Source: Ailurus styani (lineage: Eukaryota > Chordata > Mammalia > Carnivora > Ailuridae). From it: a stretch of 64,000 nt of DNA. Positions 11,101 through 23,276 of the stretch are shown here, in pieces (positions within the stretch are counted from its first letter, which is position 1; every line of letters begins with the position of its first letter). The DNA is taken from assembly GCA_002007465.1 (NCBI GenBank), contig LNAC01000750.1, positions 186,001-250,000 of the forward strand, written 5' to 3'. The translations under genes and the position numbers were made by a program. A model generated the notes under the pieces. That model had not been told where the DNA came from. It did no database searches and saw nothing but the letters and a program-made list of their open reading frames with translations.

Positions 11101-13374
11101 GCTGGGCACTCAGCAGCTTTGTGGTGGGTATCGGTTTGTGCTTCCTCCCCTTTGCTTTCGATTCAGTGCTTTCCTGTTGCAGTCTGAGCAGTTCTATTTA
11201 AACCGCAGCCCCACAGCGGCTACCGCTGCATGCAAACTGGGCCCATCGAGGGGCAAGTGTAGGGCGACCCGAGGGGAAGGAAGGGCTGAGAGGTGAGAAA
11301 GGAGAGTGGTAGAAGCCAGCTGGAAATGAAGAAAAAATTCCAAAGATAGAATGTCATGATGAATAATAATCTGGAAAACATTCCAGTAATTTAAAAAATA
11401 TGTTCCAGCTCATATTCGGCTATGGTAAAAGTCAATCCTGACCTAAGTTAATTAGCTCAAATATATTTTCATTTGAACATAACCTTGGAGGTATTTTTTA
11501 AGAAATAAGAAATCTATAGGTGAGATAAGGTGAACTGGGGCTTTAATTCAAGAATTAATTAAAAATTAAGTATCCAAATTCAGTTCTGATTCAGGAATAA
11601 GACAAACGACAAGTTGGGGGTAGAATTTAGTTTAGACGTGTTTGAGGTCCAGGCAAAAGAACAAGCATCTGTGAAGGCCTGGACTCAAGAGAAGGCAGGG
11701 GTTGTTCATACCACGGGAATCCAGCATGAGTGGAGTTCAGGCTGATGGCAGGTAGGCAGGCCATGGAGAGCTTATGAGCCATGATAAGACGTTTGGACTC
11801 TAGTCCAAGGGTAGTGGGAAGCAACTAAATGATTTTAAATGGAGGAGGTGAATTTACCAGAAGCGCATTTATAAAAAAAACTTTTTGGTTGCTGTTGGAA
11901 AATGATCCAAGGGGAGAAAACCTGAGGCAGGAAACCAGCAAAGACTTGCAAAAGTCCAGAGGTGATTTTTTAGGCCTCATGAGGATGAGAATAGGTGGGT
12001 ATAGATTCAAAGAAGTTGATTTACTGGACTTGGTTATTGACTGAATGGAGAGAGCAAGCAAAAGGGAAATCAAAGATGAATCCCGGGTTTCTGGCTAGAA
12101 CAGTGGGGTGGATGTTCTGGCATATACTAGGAAAAGGAATATTAGAGGAGGAATAGTCTGAGGAAGTGAGTTGATTAATATGGCTTCAGGAATATCCAGT
12201 CAGAGAGGTTCTAGAAGGTAGTTGTTATATTAGTCTAGAGTTCAGGGGAGGTGGCGATTTGGGAGTCACTGGCATATAAATCTCATAAGCCATGGAAGAG
12301 AGGAGATTTCTCAGAGAATGCGTAGAGGGAAGACAGGCTGACATAGGACAGGGTCCTGAGGAACACCAAGAAGAGCTTGCAAAGGCTGCCTAAGAGCCAT
12401 GAGGAAGGTAGGAAAAAATAGTGCGTGGAAACAGGAAGACAGTGAGTCTATCAAGGAGATTAATGGTGTCCATTTCTGCTCAGTATCAGGTAAGATGGAG
12501 ACTGATATATCCACCAGATTTAGTAATGCGGGGCATTACTGTCCTTTATGAAAGCCCCTTCCGTACAGTGGGAGTCAGTGCCAGATTAGCCCGTGTTTAA
12601 GAGAGGGAGAAGGGAAGAATTAGAAACAGCAAGGTGTGCAGACTAACCCCTCTCCCTCAAATGCCCTTCCACACTTTACCGACTTGGTAAAATCTTCCTC
12701 ATTCCAGGGCAGGGCTTAAGTGAAGGGTATTTATAAGCAAGCAAACAAAAATCCAAGGAATATTTTCTTTTCCAGAGGCAAATTCAGCCAGGGCTGGAAG
12801 TCAGGAAGTGGGTGACTTACTCCATGCTCACCAGACAAGAACTCCCAACCAATAAAGAAGGCCTGTGCACTCTCTGGTGCCAGTGTGGGGGTGTTGGTCT
12901 ACACTAAGCCAAGAATGTGATGCAATTCTTAAGAACAGGAAGAGGTTTAGCTGGGATGGGACAAGGACTCTGACTTGAGGGGTGGTGGTAGAGGGAGTGG
13001 AGTGGGAAACCGAGTAGCTTTTTTTCCTTTTTTTTTTTTTTCTCAAAAAAGCAGAGCTAGAAATGAGCTGACAAAAGCAGAAGGGACTGAAAAACTATAC
13101 CTGAAAGCCTTTCTACCCCATCTCTAATTATAGTAAAGCACACAGAAAAAGAATCAGGTTCAGAATTGGCTCTTGTACCACCGATTAGGGGAGAGAAAAT
13201 ACCCACCTCAGGACTCTTGCCACAGGAGGCCTCCGCCTGCACTTTTCTCTTGAAGCAAAGAACAGCTATTCTAATCAGAGAGGAGAAAATTCGCCTGTAA
13301 GATGGGGATAGTGCTATCAACATCAATGGAAACATGTAGAAAAGCACTTTACCGTGCTATTTAAGAGGAGTTCA
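8131..13374. other. SINE-free intergenic block, no gene recognised
   Basis: 5.2 kb with no CAN-SINE, in a window that averages about one per 1.3 kb. Parts (9,000-11,300) are GC-richer with scattered open frames of up to about 120 codons, none resembling a known protein or bounded by convincing splice sites. Purine/pyrimidine-rich DNA lies at 9,700-9,770. 11,660-12,300 is an old dispersed repeat. Confidence 0.5.
11660..12300 (+). repeat. Ancient dispersed repeat, family not named
   Basis: Blocks such as CATGGAGAGCTTATGAGCCA and CAAAGATGAATCCCGGGTTT match an old mammal-wide repeat I recognise but cannot name. It shares the style of 4,635-5,400. Confidence 0.5.
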
Positions 13375-13555
13375 GGGGTGCCTGGGTGGCTCAGCTGGTT
13401 AAGCCTCTGACTCTTGATTTCGGCTCAGGTCATGATCTCAGGGTCCTGGGATTAAGCCCCACATCGGGATCTGTGCTGAGCATGGAGCCTACTTGAGATT
13501 CTCTCTCTCCCTCTTCCTCTATCCCTCCCCTTGCTCACACCCTCTAAAAAAAAAA
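13375..13555 (+). mobile_element. CAN-SINE
   Basis: Starts GGGGTGCCTGGGTGGCTCAG. It has the CTCAGGTCATGATCTCAGGG core and the (CT)n region, but the AAATAAATAAA segment before the A tail is missing. Confidence 0.93.
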
Positions 13556-14430
13556 GTTGAAAAAACAGTTCAAATGTTAGCTGCTGATGTTCTTGCAAAG
13601 TATAAAAGCACAAGGATATTTTTAACAAATTTGAATAATAAAAGAATGAGAAATATTAGATACAGATGACATTTGCTCCAAATGACACAGATGCACGTTA
13701 TGACAGACATATTTGGACACTGCTGAAAATTGTTCTTTGGACTTAGCCAGGCATCTTAAATGGAAAGAATCAGTCCTGAACAACTTACTTTCTTCTTAAG
13801 AAAAAGTTATTTAAGAACTGGCGCTATTATGTGAGATCTAAAAATCTGGGGTTAAATGGAAAAACACGGCTAAAGGTTTTTGCTTGTATAGGTCAAATCA
13901 TTAAACTGAGATGAAAGAAATAACCCAAGTTATTTTCCTCAGAGGACAGAGAAAAGGCAAAAACTTATTTAAAATGAGTGAATTTTTGGTACGGCATTGA
14001 TTTATAGGAATGAGATTTGCTTTGTCTGTCACTTAAAGACCATCATTTTTTAAAGACTACTCTTTATAGTCGTTTTCCTCTTAAGGAAACAGTACGTTAG
14101 GCACTTTTGAGGAAGTGGCAGTCTTCAGACTGGAGTTTTGCTGCCCTCTTCTGGGAACATGAAATCATGACCTGAGAAATGGACCCCCGCTAAGGGCTCC
14201 TAAATACGGCAACGCGACCAGACCAGACAGGAAACTGCCCCATCAGTACTAAAATTATTACAGAACAAGGTCGTTAGTTTCCAGAGGAACAAGCAGAACT
14301 GCGCTGATCACTAATGTATCCTTTGAACAGTTAGAATGGTAATGATAACAGTGATATAGTGCGGTACATATATAGGTCACTTCATAGTTCATAAAATCTT
14401 CAAGACCATTATCGCGGTTTTGCCTCCTAT
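13556..14430. other. Intergenic DNA, no gene recognised
   Basis: AT-rich unique sequence without recognisable coding or repeat content. Confidence 0.45.
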
Positions 14431-14565
14431 CCTCAAATAGTCTGCATGAAGTAGGTGAAGCAGATATCATTCCCATTTTCCAACCATGGGAAACTGAGGC
14501 ACAGGGTGCCTAAGTAACCTGAAGTCTTATAGCTATGGACTGGCAAGCTGGGTTTAGAAACCACG
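14431..14565 (-). repeat. MIR fragment
   Basis: Reverse-strand MIR: CATGGGAAACTGAGGCACAG, then CTAAGTAACCTGAAGTC. Confidence 0.7.
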
Positions 14566-15321
14566 CGTCCTGGCTCACCGTTCAGTATTTTCTAACTTTC
14601 CCCGCCCCCACCCAGACCACTGCTGCATGTGACGGTAGTTTGTGTCTATTGTGGTTTCATATAAATCTCTATCCTTCTTCAATAATGTCCGTTTTGCACT
14701 ACACTGTTTACCTAACTGATGAAAATAAATATACTGTTCTGTATATAATTCTAGCAAGGCTACACTGTTATTGTAGGCAAAACGATGAAAACAAACCTAT
14801 CTACATAAATCCCACAAGCAAGCAGATGGGCTATACCAGAAGTTCTAAAACTTTTGCTCAAAAGTTCTTTAGCATCTTTTTTTTTTTTAAGACTCTTTAG
14901 CAAGCAGACTCTTGTAGTATTAAGTCCCAACTCTGTTATGGGGGAAAACTGAGTTTTGAGAAAAATGAAAGAAAAAGTAAAGATGGGGGGAAAAAGATGA
15001 AAACCACCAAGAAAAAAAATTTAAAAAAAGAAATTAAAAAAAAAAGAAATCAAGAAAAACCAGCTTGAGAGTCAAAGTACTTTTATTCTAAAGTTCTAAG
15101 TGTGCAAATAACACGCTTTCCATATTAATGTAAATGGCCAAACAAAAGGCACACAAATAAATATGCTCCTCAGTCCTTACTTCTATAGGTCTCACCATCT
15201 CCCTCTGCATGCCCAGCCCAACAAACCTCACTGCCTACTCACACTACTTACAAGGGAATCACTGGGAGAAGTTTGCAAACTGCCATCAGTTGGTCACAAC
15301 TAAGCCTTAAACCAGTTTCTT
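14566..15321. other. Intergenic DNA with A-rich runs
   Basis: 14,980-15,060 is a purine/A-rich stretch. An open frame near 14,535-14,900 has no recognisable protein similarity. No gene was recognised. Confidence 0.45.
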
Positions 15322-15557
15322 TTTTTAAGGTTATTTTTAAGATGTTATTTATTTGTGTATTTATGTATGTATTTATTTATTTAGAGAGTGCACACAAGTG
15401 GGGGGAGGGACAGAGGGGAAGTGAGAGAGAGAGAGAGACTCTGAGACTTCGAACTGAGCACAGAGCCCCACATGGGGATCAAACTCACGACTGAGATCAT
15501 GACCTGAGCTGGAATCAAGAGTTGGATGCTTAACTGACCGACAAATCCAGGTGCCCC
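15322..15557 (-). mobile_element. CAN-SINE
   Basis: Reverse-strand SINE ending ATCCAGGTGCCCC. It is flanked by target duplications AACCAGTTTCTT at 15,310-15,321 and 15,558-15,569. Confidence 0.93.
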
Positions 15558-16000
15558 AAACCAGTTTCTTAACTCTAGCATGGCAAAATACATCTTACTT
15601 TATATGGCATGATGGTCAAGGTATTTATCTGGTCTCACTTTTTCAGATGACAATTTGGCAAGGGGTTAAGTGACATGAAAAAGCTTCCTTAATATTATCC
15701 ACACATACAAGCATGATGCCTCTGTGGCCAACTGAAAACATTTCCAGACTGAGATCTGCCAGTATATTTGACTTCTGTACTTTCTCAAGTCAAATTTGTC
15801 TCCACATCTTAATTTCTTGTTTCTCTTCACCTTCTTACCTTCCAATTGTTTTCTGCCCTAAAGAATCAGTTTCAATTCCTATATTATCTCTCCTCCTTTT
15901 CTCCAGTGTGTTCACCACATACTGCTAGAATCTTCCTGTTATTCCCTTATTTTGTTCTTCTTTTTCATTTGCCTTTTCCCCTTCCCATCCCTTATTTAAG

Positions 16001-16168
16001 GTGTGTGGGGGGGGGGCAGATGGAGAGGGAGAGACTCTCAAGCAGGCTCCCCACCCTGCTCAGAGTCCAATGTGGGCTCACTGTGGGGCTTGATCTCACA
16101 AACTTGAGATCATGACCTGAGCTGAAATTGAGTTGGACGCTTAACTGATTGAGCCACTCAAGCACCCC
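16001..16168 (-). mobile_element. CAN-SINE
   Basis: Reverse-strand SINE ending GAGCCACTCAAGCACCCC. Near-identical CCATCCCTTATT flanks on both sides mark the target duplication. A run of nine or more G sits at its start. Confidence 0.9.
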
Positions 16169-16600
16169 TCTTTCCATCCCTTATTAAGCCTGTATCACTT
16201 TATCCCACTTTGGCTTTCTCCTCCTTTCATTCAAAATACGTGTATATCCACAACTTACAGAGCAGCCCATTTCCAGAAAACTTGTGCATAATTTTTTTAG
16301 ATCAATTTACTCATTCTGCAAATATTTGCCTAGTAGCTCCAGGTCTGCCATTGTATCACATCCCAAGGATTTAAACACACATGAGTAACAACTGGTATCT
16401 ACCTCAGGGACCTCAAGTATAGAGCAGAGATAAGAGCACACTGTGTTTTAAATTTATAGGTTCTACGCTAGAAATATGAACAAGTTGCTATGAGAGGATG
16501 AATCCATAGCTTCTCCCAAGTTGGTGGGAGGGAGGACATGAGAATGTTGGGAAGGATTTACAAACGAGGCTATAGAGCTGAGTCTTTGAAAGATGACCAG

Positions 16601-16789
16601 GGGCGCCTGGGTGGCTGTGGGTTAAAGCCTCTGCCTTCGGCTCAGGTCATGATCTCCGGGTCCTGGGATCGAGGCCCGCATCGGGCTCCCTGCTTGGCGG
16701 GGAGCCTGCTTCCTCCTCTCTCTCTGCCTGCCTCTGCCTGCTTGTGGTACCTCTCTCTGTCAAATAAATCAAATCTTAAAAAAAAAAAA
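16601..16789 (+). mobile_element. CAN-SINE
   Basis: GGGCGCCTGGGTGGCTGTGG start and (A)n end. GAAAGATGACCAG and GAAAGATGAGCAG flank it as a target duplication. Confidence 0.95.
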
Positions 16790-17388
16790 GAAAGATGAGC
16801 AGAACTTTAGTAAGACTAAAAGTGAAAAGGAATAGAGGTAAGGTACGAAAAAAAAAAAGTCTGGGGAAAAGGAATGAATGAGCCAAGGCAAAGATAAAGT
16901 GCTTGACTGTTTAGAGAAGGCTAGATAATTTGGTGTGACTGAAACAAGAGGTGATGGGGAGTGGCATGGGAGTCTGGAATGACACAGTGGGGCCAAACTA
17001 TGAAAGCTATCTGGTGATTTTACCCAAAGAAATAGGGGTACGATGGCTCTTAAAGAAAATTTCTGGCATTAACATGGTAGTACTGAGTTAAAAAGGGAAA
17101 TATATAAGAAAAGTAGTAAGGAGTCTACTACAAGAGCCCAAGTGAAAGCTAATGAGAGTTTGAATCTAAGGCCAAAAGGAAAGGAAATGATAGATAAGAA
17201 ATATTTTGGCAGTTACGAAGAACAGATTTAGGTTAACAATGGAGAAATTAAAGGAGAAAAATGAGGTAAATGCAGTTCATGACTTGTAGGTGAAGTCTAA
17301 AAATTAGAACTAGGAAGCAGAGGTCAGGTTTTACCTTGAGAGTACTGGGATGAAAGTAATGTTTTAGATACACTGAAGAATTTATGGG

Positions 17389-17567
17389 TGGGCGCCTAGG
17401 TGGCTCAGTGGGTTAAAGCCTCTGCCTTTGGCTCAGGTCATGATCTCAGGGTCCTGAGATTGAGGCCCACATGGGGCTCCCTGCTCAGTGGGGAGCCTGC
17501 TTCCTCCTCTCTCTGCCTGCCTCTGCCTACTTGTGATCTGTCAAATAAATAAAATCTTTTATAAAAA
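17389..17567 (+). mobile_element. CAN-SINE
   Basis: GGGCGCCTAGGTGGCTCAGT start, ending CAAATAAATAAAATCTTTTA. AAGAATTTATGGG is duplicated on both sides. Confidence 0.95.
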
Positions 17568-17993
17568 GAATTTATGGGCTATTCAAATACAGATATTCAA
17601 TAAGCAGCAAAAAAGTTGGGGCCTGGACCTCAAGTTTGAGGATAGACAGGTATATTTTGGAGTTACCTGTAATACAATGATAGTTGCAGCCCTAAATACA
17701 GGAGACAAACCAGAGGAACCTGTTCTTAAATTCTTGCAATGTTTGAGGGTTTTTATAAAGGGGTATCTTAAAGCAGAGGCATAACTGTATTGACTGATAA
17801 GAGAATACTGTGCTTTTAATAGTGACATAAAATCACTAAAAGGTAAAATGAACTCAGATCTATAGAGTGAATATAAGTTGATTCTGAAGTTCTCAATTAC
17901 AGAAGCAAAGTTGTAGCATTACATTAACTCCTAAGCAAAAACAGCACCTAGAGAAATGAAGTAAAATAGAAAAGGATCAAGAAGTGAGGGGTA
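17568..17993. other. Intergenic DNA, no gene recognised
   Basis: Unique sequence. The open stretch ending near 17,784 is the continuation of a SINE reading and shows no protein similarity. Confidence 0.45.
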
Positions 17994-18173
17994 GGGGCAC
18001 CTGGGTGGCTCAATGGGTTAAAGCCTCTGCCTTCGGCTCAGGTCGTGATCTCAGGGTCCTGGGATCGAGCCCAGAATAGGGCTCCCTGCTCAGCACGGAG
18101 CCTGCTTCCTCCTCTCTCCGCCTGCCTCTCTGCCTATTTGTAATCTCTCTCTCTGTCAAATAAATAAATAAAA
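17994..18173 (+). mobile_element. CAN-SINE running into a gap
   Basis: GGGGCACCTGGGTGGCTCAA through CAAATAAATAAATAAAA, then unresolved bases. Confidence 0.93.
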
Positions 18174-18903
18174 NNNNNNNNNNNNNNNNNNNNNNNNNNN
18201 NNNNNNNNNNNNNNNNNNNNNNNNNNNNNNNNNNNNNNNNNNNNNNNNNNNNNNNNNNNNNNNNNNNNNNNNNNNNNNNNNNNNNNNNNNNNNNNNNNNN
18301 NNNNNNNNNNNNNNNNNNNNNNNNNNNNNNNNNNNNNNNNNNNNNNNNNNNNNNNNNNNNNNNNNNNNNNNNNNNNNNNNNNNNNNNNNNNNNNNNNNNN
18401 NNNNNNNNNNNNNNNNNNNNNNNNNNNNNNNNNNNNNNNNNNNNNNNNNNNNNNNNNNNNNNNNNNNNNNNNNNNNNNNNNNNNNNNNNNNNNNNNNNNN
18501 NNNNNNNNNNNNNNNNNNNNNNNNNNNNNNNNNNNNNNNNNNNNNNNNNNNNNNNNNNNNNNNNNNNNNNNNNNNNNNNNNNNNNNNNNNNNNNNNNNNN
18601 NNNNNNNNNNNNNNNNNNNNNNNNNNNNNNNNNNNNNNNNNNNNNNNNNNNNNNNNNNNNNNNNNNNNNNNNNNNNNNNNNNNNNNNNNNNNNNNNNNNN
18701 NNNNNNNNNNNNNNNNNNNNNNNNNNNNNNNNNNNNNNNNNNNNNNNNNNNNNNNNNNNNNNNNNNNNNNNNNNNNNNNNNNNNNNNNNNNNNNNNNNNN
18801 NNNNNNNNNNNNNNNNNNNNNNNNNNNNNNNNNNNNNNNNNNNNNNNNNNNNNNNNNNNNNNNNNNNNNNNNNNNNNNNNNNNNNNNNNNNNNNNNNNNN
18901 NNN
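18174..18903. other. Assembly gap (730 N)
   Basis: A run of N between a plus-strand SINE and a minus-strand SINE. Apparent long open frames across it are meaningless. Confidence 1.
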
Positions 18904-19008
18904 TCCCCGCCAAGCAGGGAGCCTGATGTGGGCCTCGATCCCAGGACCCTGAGATCATGACCTGAGCCGAAGGCAGAGGCTTTAACCCACTGAGCCATCC
19001 AGGCGCCT
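18904..19008 (-). mobile_element. CAN-SINE, emerging from a gap
   Basis: Reverse-strand SINE 5' half: AGGCAGAGGCTTTAACCCAC, ending GAGCCATCCAGGCGCC. Confidence 0.92.
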
Positions 19009-19166
19009 GAGAAGTAAATTTTTTAAGTAGAATAATAAAATATAATCTAAAATATGGATTCAGGTTCAGCATTTAGAATAAACTTAACTAGGAAGTGAGT
19101 GATTAAATTGCCTGAGATAGTTTTATACTGTTGGGTCAACCGTGTCTGTACTAAGAATAGGATGTA

Positions 19167-19270
19167 GGGGCACCTGGCTGGCTCGGTCAGTCCAGCATGT
19201 GACTGGATCTCAGGGTCCTGAGTTCAAGCCCCACAATGGGTGTGGAGCCTACTAAAAAAATAAACAAAAA
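19167..19270 (+). mobile_element. Short CAN-SINE
   Basis: GGGGCACCTGGCTGGCTCGG start. It is internally shortened (no CT stretch), and AGAATAGGATG / AGAACAGGATG flank it. Confidence 0.85.
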
Positions 19271-20360
19271 GAACAGGATGAAGGCTCAACTTGCCCATTC
19301 TATTCCAAACTAGGGCACACTATAAATTTTTCTTTGGGGACCTTTACGGTACAAGGTATTTGGTCCAATCAGTTAATGTGCAATTATAGTAGTAACACCT
19401 ATAGAACCACTGCTCTTTGCCTTTTTGCTGAGCTGTCTGAAGACAAGCCAGTGGGGCTGTCAGTTCCGTTAATTACACCAACCAAAAGCCTTCCTTGTAT
19501 GGTCACCAACATTCAAGCCCTTAGTTATGAAAACTCCCAAGAAGATGGAAATTTAGATGATGTTTTCTTATACATGTATTATTAAATGCTATGTATGCAG
19601 GAATGAGTATCCATTTGTTTTCATTTGCTTTTGCAAGACTTCCTAGTGATAAAAGTAGAAAACATAACATTTAAGATCCTTAAATGTGATTTTTGAGGAA
19701 CTAGGACCAAATTTTTAAAGTTTTTCTATGGAACCAGATCCCTGAATGCATTACAGGGAAATATCTGATAGAATTTGGGGGTGGGGTACACAATTTCTTA
19801 AGAATACATCTCATCCACAAAGTTATTTCAAACTGTAGAATTATTCCAAGTCATGATAGTTGGACAGTTTTCAAGGCTTCTGGGTACTTACCTTTGAGTT
19901 CCACTCCTATGCATCTGGGGGAGTTCCTAACTGGGGATCAGGGACCACTACATCATGAATGGGCTTTGTGGAATTCTTGAACACCCACAGTATGCATGCA
20001 TGCATGCACATACACTGAACATTTTTCTGGGGGTAAAGGTACATACCTTTCATCAGATTTTCAAGGTTTTCCAAAAAGCTTATAACCACTAGACATTTAA
20101 ATGAAGAGATGTATGTACAATGTGCCAAATATTATTATACTTTAACATTTGTGAGACTTAATAAAAGCATGTCAAGAAGTTCAATATCATAACAACCAGA
20201 AAAGCTACTTTGTAAAATTAGTTCTGCACCTTTAGTTCCCAGTGGTTTACACAATCCTCAGCCCACTGCAACCGGACTTCTGCCCACTCCCCTGGAATAA
20301 CCTCTGCATGCAGGATGACATTCCTTAACTATAAAATTCAAACTACATACTTATTTTGAT
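19271..20360. other. Intergenic DNA downstream of SEC22B
   Basis: Unique AT-rich DNA. A short (ATGC)n palindromic run sits at 19,992-20,008. No gene was recognised. Confidence 0.45.
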
Positions 20361-20364
20361 CTTT

Positions 20365-20565
20365 CAGTGGTACAGTATAGTGGAGTAAAGTACAGACTCT
20401 GGAGTCCAACTGCTTAGGTTCAAATCTCAGCTCCATCACTTTCTAGCTCTGCAACTTGGGGCAAATCACTAACTCTTCTGTGCCTCAAGAGAAGTATCCT
20501 TTGTGAAGTTTCTTCATTCATATGGTGTAAACAGTACTTACTTCAACCCATGAATGTGAAATATA
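20365..20565 (+). repeat. MIR
   Basis: ACAGTATAGTGGAGTAAAGT, GTTCAAATCTCAGCTCCATC and TTTCTAGCTCTGCAACTTGG follow the MIR consensus from its 5' end. Confidence 0.85.
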
Positions 20566-20619
20566 AGCTCCAAACAAAGACAACATTGTCAACATTAAAT
20601 TTATTTGGTACCTGGGGTA

Positions 20620-21230
20620 ACTCCTTTCTTGAAAACCGCTGGAAACCTGCCTCCTATGCCTCATTCTACCTCTGATGCCTCCTCAGTTTCATCTCTCTAC
20701 TTTCAGGCTTATCCCTAATACATGTTTTATACTTTGGCCAGAATGATCATTTGAAACCATAAACCTGATGCCATTTCTTGCCACTGACGTTAGTGTGGCC
20801 TAAACTCTTTAGCGTGGTAGACAAGTCTTTTTATTACAATTTACCAGTCTGGTTCTTCTTCCTCACGTCTCAACTGCCCAAACTTACCCAGTGAGTTAAG
20901 CTGAACTAAGCTAATTACCATCCCCATATAAGTCCCACTCTTTTACTCATGATATTGCATAAACCACTGACTCTGGAATACCTCATTCTCCTTCTCTTAT
21001 CACACTCCTTCCCAAAGTAAATTAGGTGTCCTTTCTTAATGTGCCCCCAGTAACACTAGACAGTGTATGTCACATTCTATTTTAGATGCCTCGCTGGTTG
21101 CGGACACATTTCATCTGGTCGCATCTTCCCACTACCTCCAATAAAGAACAGAAGTGGGAGCCACATCACGACAGTCTTGTTCTCATTTTTTCTACCATCG
21201 TAACATTAAACCACTTTCTCATTCCTTTCT
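20620..21230 (+). repeat. L2 3' region
   Basis: TGGCCAGAATGATCATTTGA, ACCTGATGCCATTTCTTGCC and CTCATTCTCCTTCTCTTATC follow L2 ORF-end text. It is ancient and non-coding. Confidence 0.75.
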
Positions 21231-21344
21231 TCATCATTCTGTTCCCGTTCACATTTTTTAATTAACCCAATGAATTTGGTAAAAATGTACCCAGAAAGCT
21301 ATGTGTACATAAAATAACTAGATAACAAAACTACACACTGAAGG

Positions 21345-23121
21345 GAACATTCTAGAAGTATTTATTTCATTGCTGGCCACTTGGTTGCTGCATGCAACTC
21401 TCAACAACGAGCTGCCATTCTCCACTCCTATAGAAGAACCAAAGCTATTATGGTACCACTAAGGTTTTCAGACTTTCAGGCTTTTATTACCAACATCATT
21501 ACTCTAGGGACAAGCCTTGTAGGGACTTAAAAGCACTTATTCTCTATAAAAAGTAACTTCATATGTCATGCACATACTCCAGTTGGCAGACTTAGGTCCA
21601 AAATGGAAAGAAAAAAAAGTTACTCTAGTTCTATAAATTTATCAGAAACAAAATAAGCCACTTCTCCTTGCTTTGTTACAAGGAAATAGGATTTTTTTTT
21701 CCTCCATCAGGAATCAAGACAGTAGCTTTGATGATCCCTTAGTTATAAAATTGTTGACTTGTTAAAGTTCTCTCCAAAGATGTTAAGAAGAAGCTGGCTC
21801 ATTTTCCTATATGACTTAAAGAAATATTTGCAGTATATGTAAATTCTAGGTTATATTGTAGACCCTTGTGATAATTTAAAAGGTCTATTATCCCCATTTA
21901 AAAAATTCTACCTCAGAAGGTAAAAGGAAATCCCCATCATCCCTGAGCAAAAAAGGGAAAAATCACAGGTACTTTTACTTGATAGAAGCCACTTAAATGA
22001 GTTATCTATCTTTAGAACATTCTCAGAGAATTTATATAAACTGAAGCAGATATAAGGTGTTCTCAAAGACTTTCTCAGATAAATGTATTTAGTAGTTTGA
22101 GTAGATGCTCTATAAAAATTTAAATCTAACTACACGGCTAAACATTTTCCATTTTGAAATTTGAGAATATCCTGAGAGGATGCTTATGGACATGAAACTA
22201 CTGGGCGCAGAGGTGTTTTTAAAATGTCAGCAGGAGGGAAAGAGAATGGGGAGAACTACAGTGGAGAAAGAAAGGGCAGGACAAAGCTGTAGTGATGGGC
22301 TGGGCCTTTCTTCCCATTAAGTTGGGGGACTGTGGCTATCTATATGCTGTACTTACCCTTCTATTAATATAAACCAGATGCCAAAAGATAAAATTAAGAA
22401 TGTCCCAAACTAAATTTAAGTCTTTGAAAGAGTAAATGACAGAAAACACTTTAGTTTCTTAATCAAGGAGTGCTACAATATAATTTCAAGGCATCTTAAT
22501 ATAATTCATTTAACCCTAAAGCAGTTGTGCAATAAGCAAAATGTCATAAAAGGAAAACAACAAAGGTTAACTTCCTACAGGGGCCAACAGACAAGATCTT
22601 TGCAGCACAGCAATTAACCTTCACGTAGTGGAGTCTTGTTTACAAGGCCATCAAAAACCAAAAATCACAAATGTCACCAACAAAAGGAATGTTGATTAGA
22701 TAGAGGCAAAAAACTTCCCAACGGGCTGCCTTCTCTGAAGGAATTTCAGACTGTTGCTAGCACAGGTTGGCTAAGCCAGATCTCACTGATGGCTCCATTA
22801 GAGAAAGAAAATGCCCCACTCAGTGCTGTTGAAAAACGTAAAAACACTGGGAGGGAAAAACAAAACAATCTACTGTTCCCTAAAGTATATAGCTTAGCAC
22901 CCAGAGAAAGTCTCTGCCCCCAAAAGAGGCTTTCTACAAAGGGGTAAGCTTCATCAAATGAGGTGTAACATTTCATTTTCAGGACATGTCTTTCCTTGCA
23001 AGGTCTTTAGAGGCAGAAGTTCCATTTGGAATTCTAATACACATCTCTTGAGCTCAGCTTCCTGAAAACATACACCTGCCGGGGTCTAGTTTCACCCTTA
23101 CCAGTGACTGGATTCACTACT
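21345..23121 (-). other. SEC22B: SEC22B 3' UTR (inferred extent)
   Basis: This region runs on from the stop codon and contains no CAN-SINE, MIR or L2 that I recognise, unlike the flanks. A minus-strand AATAAA lies at 21366-21361, followed 15-35 bases later by GT-rich sequence (GTGTGTAG, TTTTGTTA), as expected of a cleavage site. Further down, 20,700-21,230 is an L2 relic, which argues against the UTR reaching much further. Another AATAAA at 20605-20600, also followed by GT-rich DNA, is a possible distal site. The extent is inference. Confidence 0.6.
21361..21366 (-). promoter_or_regulatory. SEC22B: Candidate polyadenylation signal of SEC22B
   Basis: AATAAA on the minus strand about 1.76 kb after the stop codon, with a GT-rich stretch just downstream. 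It is the best candidate because it is the last hexamer before recognisable L2 sequence begins. Confidence 0.5.
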
Positions 23122-23276
23122 TCACAGCCACCAGAATCGCACATACACTATTAACATGATGAAAAATACAGCGACTGCTGCAAGTTTGGCATAAGTGGAA
23201 CGCATGTTCAAGTACTTCGCGTCCTGGCGGTATTTCTTGGACAGACTGGACAGATTGTTAGCCTTTGAATCCAATG
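23122..23276 (-). CDS. SEC22B: SEC22B exon 5 (coding part), residues 165-215 and stop
   Basis: The acceptor (TCTTTGACAG) precedes CA, completing Ala165. The exon encodes [20 protein letters not shown] (second half of the SNARE motif), [10 protein letters not shown], and the tail anchor [23 protein letters not shown] is at 23124-23122. The C-terminal anchor with almost no lumenal tail is typical of SNAREs. Confidence 0.97.

Noticed and set aside
10928..11296. 122-codon open frame
   Set aside because: Overlaps another frame of similar length, no similarity recognised, no exon boundaries.
13375..13555. tRNA-like A and B box sequences in SINE heads
   Set aside because: They belong to the tRNA-derived head of CAN-SINEs; no intact tRNA cloverleaf was found in the window.
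18134..19072. Apparent 280-312-codon frames across the gap
   Set aside because: They are mostly N translated as X, with SINE-derived ends.
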